A stretch of DNA of 64,000 bases from Winkia neuii subsp. neuii DSM 8576 (GTDB lineage Bacteria; Actinomycetota; Actinomycetes; Actinomycetales; Actinomycetaceae): the NCBI RefSeq assembly GCF_000420405.1, contig NZ_ATUW01000002.1:62001-126000 (forward strand). The letters run 5' to 3'. This document shows positions 61,752 to 64,000 of the stretch, one piece after another. A program made the translations under genes and the position numbers. The notes beneath the pieces were generated by a model. It ran no database searches. It was not told the DNA's origin and saw only the letters and a program-made list of their open reading frames with translations. Every line of letters begins with the position of its first letter. Position 1 is the stretch's first letter.

Positions 61752-63374
61752 TCAGCAGGTGCCCATTCGTTTTCCTCCAGATGAAAATAAAATAATCAGC
61801 GCCAGAGGCACGGTAATGGTAAGAAACGCAGAGTAACGAAACACTAGGGTGTGGGGCGAGGCAACTAGTAGGGTTGCCATGATTACTGCGGATGGCAACA
61901 GGCACACCAACACCGCCCGTTTCCTGTTCACGATAGCAGCAAGGCCAATTAGCAAGGCTGCCCACACCCAACTACCAGTGCCCTTTGTCTTCATAAGCAG
62001 TGGTATCCACGTAGCGCAGACCGCTTTGTCGAGTTTTTGAGGCAGCTGAGAATGATTTACTACGCCACGTCCGCGCAACATAGCTGTGTACCCGTGCTCA
62101 AAGTCTGTCTCGTTAGAAACTAGCGCTGTAAACGTAGATTGAGTCGTCTGCCCAACGTTCTTAGCCGACGCAGTCCAGTACGGATAGGTATGGTTTATAT
62201 ATCCTCTAGCAAAACTACGAGGACAGCTCAATGCCGAACTGACGAAGTGTTTTGGAAATTCATCTTTTGTTGTTTGCATATAATCCCATTGAAAATGGGG
62301 ATTATATTTTACTCTATCGATTGTTACCGGATCATAAAATTGAGCCCATAGGTCTAGAGGGAAAATCTTGCTGTAGTAGTCTAAATCCTGCTGAGGTAGG
62401 CATTGCCTATTTACTTTCAGAGTGTAACCAATCATTTGCAAAGGCACTCCAACAGATTCCACATACTTGTGCGGACCTACATAGTATGAGGACCACACGC
62501 CTGGAATCGCTCCGATTACTAAAGCACTCACCCCGGCTACAACAGCAATTGTTCGACTCTTGCTCGCCCAGATTCCAACAAGCACAACAGCTACAAGCGC
62601 AAGGATTTTTCCGTTATTACGTGTGGCTGCAAGTCCTATTAGCACGGCTATATAGACCAAAGCGAAACCTGGTCGCCTAAAATCCACGCCTTTTCTAACC
62701 CATACACAAACCAGCAGTACGCTGAGCAAAACTAAGGCGAGGATGAACGGAGAGTCTTTTACTAGAGCGATAGCATAGTCTGCCACGACCGGGAAAAATG
62801 CTGCATAGGCTACAAACGCGCAAATAAATGCTGGTTTCACCCTCAGGACGTTCAACGTGTCGACTACGAACACCACACCGGCCGCCCAGAGCAGTATTTG
62901 CACTGCTGTGGCGAACGCCAATCCCCTTGCCTCAGAACCGAAAATCGCGGTTCCAGCTGAGCTAAGGCCCGTCAGGTACAGACCGTACCCCAGCGGATGT
63001 TGGTTCGAAACTCGCACCGGCCCCTCGTATATTGCCCACGTGTCATTCATTGCCACTGCTGGCCAAAAATGGGCGAATGGAACTATCCAAGAGCAGGTTA
63101 GTAACACAAAAGTACAAACATTTAGCCTTCGCCTTTGGAGCGGTGCAACTTTGGGGAGCTGTTTTGCTTTAGAGCCCCACACTAAGAACGCAAACGCCCC
63201 TGCTCCGAGCAGGAAGTACGTGAAAATTTTGAGGAAGTTTACCGCCGGCACGTCAGCATTGAGTTGTCGAGCGACACATATGCCGAACGCATTTATAGCT
63301 GCGAAAATAGCCCCAATTAACAGCGCATATAAAACCGTACGAACCTGACCAGTTATTTTTTGTGCTATGCGCAT
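61752..63374 (-). CDS. DUF6020-like polytopic membrane protein
   Basis: A 540-residue protein with about 12 membrane segments. The early extracytoplasmic loop reads NDTWAIYEGPVRVSNQHPLG, matching the DWHPPLM-type motif of the gene at 15527. An extracytoplasmic part around residues 315-420 contains paired Cys (NRQCLPQQDLDYY, SALSCPRSFARGY). GT-C-like function is inferred only. GAGGGG precedes the ATG. Convergent with the flippase (7-bp gap). The centre of the gene (near 62.3 kb) is more A+T-rich than its surroundings. Confidence 0.8.
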   Translation of the reverse strand: MRIAQKITGQVRTVLYALLIGAIFAAINAFGICVARQLNADVPAVNFLKIFTYFLLGAGAFAFLVWGSKAKQLPKVAPLQRRRLNVCTFVLLTCSWIVPFAHFWPAVAMNDTWAIYEGPVRVSNQHPLGYGLYLTGLSSAGTAIFGSEARGLAFATAVQILLWAAGVVFVVDTLNVLRVKPAFICAFVAYAAFFPVVADYAIALVKDSPFILALVLLSVLLVCVWVRKGVDFRRPGFALVYIAVLIGLAATRNNGKILALVAVVLVGIWASKSRTIAVVAGVSALVIGAIPGVWSSYYVGPHKYVESVGVPLQMIGYTLKVNRQCLPQQDLDYYSKIFPLDLWAQFYDPVTIDRVKYNPHFQWDYMQTTKDEFPKHFVSSALSCPRSFARGYINHTYPYWTASAKNVGQTTQSTFTALVSNETDFEHGYTAMLRGRGVVNHSQLPQKLDKAVCATWIPLLMKTKGTGSWVWAALLIGLAAIVNRKRAVLVCLLPSAVIMATLLVASPHTLVFRYSAFLTITVPLALIILFSSGGKRMGTC

Positions 63375-63407
63375 ACTACTCCCCTCAACGACGCTCCACC
63401 CCAGCGC

Positions 63408-63824
63408 CTACTTCCTTTTAGAAAATAGGGCTGAATAACCTAGATAGTTACAGGTAGCTCCAACTGCCATAGCCAAAATTTTTGCGCCCGCTCTAAAAGC
63501 CACAATCGGCCCTACCCACCAGAGCGATAGAATATGCATGACTGCCCAAATAATTACCGATTGCACTACCATTCCGGTAAACAAAGTTAGTCCTGCAAAC
63601 GAGAAAAAAGAACGCCAGGATGGAGTTTTTGCCTCAAAGACAAAGAAGTTGTTAACAAAGTACGAGACCACAATAGTAATGGTGGTAGACAATATGTTTG
63701 CCACAACTTCAGGTATGCCCAATAGAGACGAAAACGTCAGAAATAGCACGAAGTCTAAAAGAGAAGTGCCTACTCCTACAAAAAGGTACTTAATTAGCGA
63801 AGGAGAAATTTTCTTACTCAGCAT
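63408..63824 (-). CDS. GtrA-family membrane protein
   Basis: A 138-residue protein with four membrane segments: SLIKYLFVGVGTSLLDFVLF, TITIVVSYFVNNFFVFEAKT (conserved N-x2-F motif), VQSVIIWAVMHILSL, and a last segment near the C-terminus. It is the second GtrA in the window. The ATG at 63824 is preferred over 63890 because it overlaps the end of the upstream gene by only 11 bp. Confidence 0.85.
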   Translation of the reverse strand: MLSKKISPSLIKYLFVGVGTSLLDFVLFLTFSSLLGIPEVVANILSTTITIVVSYFVNNFFVFEAKTPSWRSFFSFAGLTLFTGMVVQSVIIWAVMHILSLWWVGPIVAFRAGAKILAMAVGATCNYLGYSALFSKRK

Positions 63825-63999
63825 GCCCAGGCGCCTCGTATTGCAGGTAGGCCAGGCGTGCCAGTTCCTGCCGCCCTCGTAAAACCCCACTTAGAGTCAG
63901 CCCCACCGTCACCGATAGACAAGCGATAATCCCGAGCCCTGAAGCCAACACGGCGCTGGGTAGGCGGGACACCAACCCGGTTAGCGCAAATTCCCAAAT
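63814..63999 (-). CDS. C-terminal end of a membrane protein, likely a GT2 enzyme with TM tail (partial)
   Basis: An open frame entering from the right edge encodes 61 residues ending in TAA at 63814. It holds a hydrophobic segment (AVLASGLGIIACLSVTVGLT) and a charged tail (LRGRQELARLAYLQYEAPGH). A gtrA gene directly downstream, with an 11-bp overlap, is often paired with a GtrB-type GT2 carrying C-terminal membrane segments, so that is the best guess. Confidence 0.6.
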   Translation of the reverse strand: MWEFALTGLVSRLPSAVLASGLGIIACLSVTVGLTLSGVLRGRQELARLAYLQYEAPGHAE

Positions 64000-64000
64000 T

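Noticed and set aside
62278-62304. A/T-rich inverted repeat in the DUF6020-like gene
   Set aside because: One-base bulge, and it lies in a well-formed coding stretch (YNPHFQWDYM), so it is best explained by codons.

Overview
The window reads as a chromosome segment of an actinobacterium of moderate G+C, most like the Actinomycetaceae and their relatives (inference). The signs are mtrA-mtrB-lpqB, a WhiB2-type WhiB, DUF3499, TIGR03089 and Rv3235 families, a long hibernation factor, and many genes with a -10 hexamer 6-7 nt before the start codon (leaderless mRNAs). No tRNA, rRNA, CRISPR array, integrase or transposase was seen. Genes are packed tightly, with many 1-4 bp overlaps, and no gene-free stretch exceeds about 300 bases.

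Layout. (1) 1-5.2 kb: the 3' part of sbcC, a DUF6912-like gene, an orphan CpaB-like/ParA-like pair, a small excisionase-type HTH gene, an unknown gene, and a LysM plus Rv3235-family pair. (2) 5.2-13.7 kb, minus strand: mtrA-mtrB-lpqB-comF-hpf-secA, in the same order as Mycobacterium tuberculosis Rv3246c to Rv3240c. (3) 13.7-24.9 kb: CDF transporter, Trm112-like protein, DUF3499, a DUF6020-like membrane protein, a degenerate metallopeptidase-family protein, DUF5719, a large GT2 membrane protein, whiB, TIGR03089, manA and an aldo/keto reductase. This is a rearranged form of the whiB2/manA block. (4) fumC at 25-26.4 kb.

(5) 26.5-64 kb is almost entirely a cell-envelope polysaccharide region. It starts with an OafA-type acyltransferase and a GT2. 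Two divergent secreted GH16 enzymes with C-terminal SLH anchors follow. A minus-strand cluster holds GT2, Alg14-like, Alg13-like, glf, wzm, wzt and GT2. A divergent polysaccharide pyruvyl transferase comes next. A 10.5-kb minus operon then carries WbpD-, WbpE-, WbpB- and WbpA-type enzymes, two GT4 enzymes and two DUF6541 membrane proteins. A plus operon encodes a DPM1-type GT2, DUF2304 and two LCP ligases. The housekeeping genes galE-purE-purK sit beside gtrA, and the window ends with more GT4 genes, a flippase, a second DUF6020-like protein, another gtrA and the end of a membrane protein.

How it fits together (inference): galE and glf would supply UDP-galactofuranose, and the Wbp-type enzymes would supply a UDP-2,3-diacetamido-uronic acid. 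The glycosyltransferases would assemble a wall polymer, Wzm/Wzt or the flippase would export it, the LCP proteins would attach it to peptidoglycan, and the pyruvyl transferase would add the ketal that SLH domains bind. The two GH16-SLH enzymes would be clients of that polymer. Separately, the octamer CGAGGGCG is strongly over-represented (42 copies by hand count, about 3 expected) but nearly absent from 27.3-47.0 kb, which marks that envelope stretch as possibly foreign.
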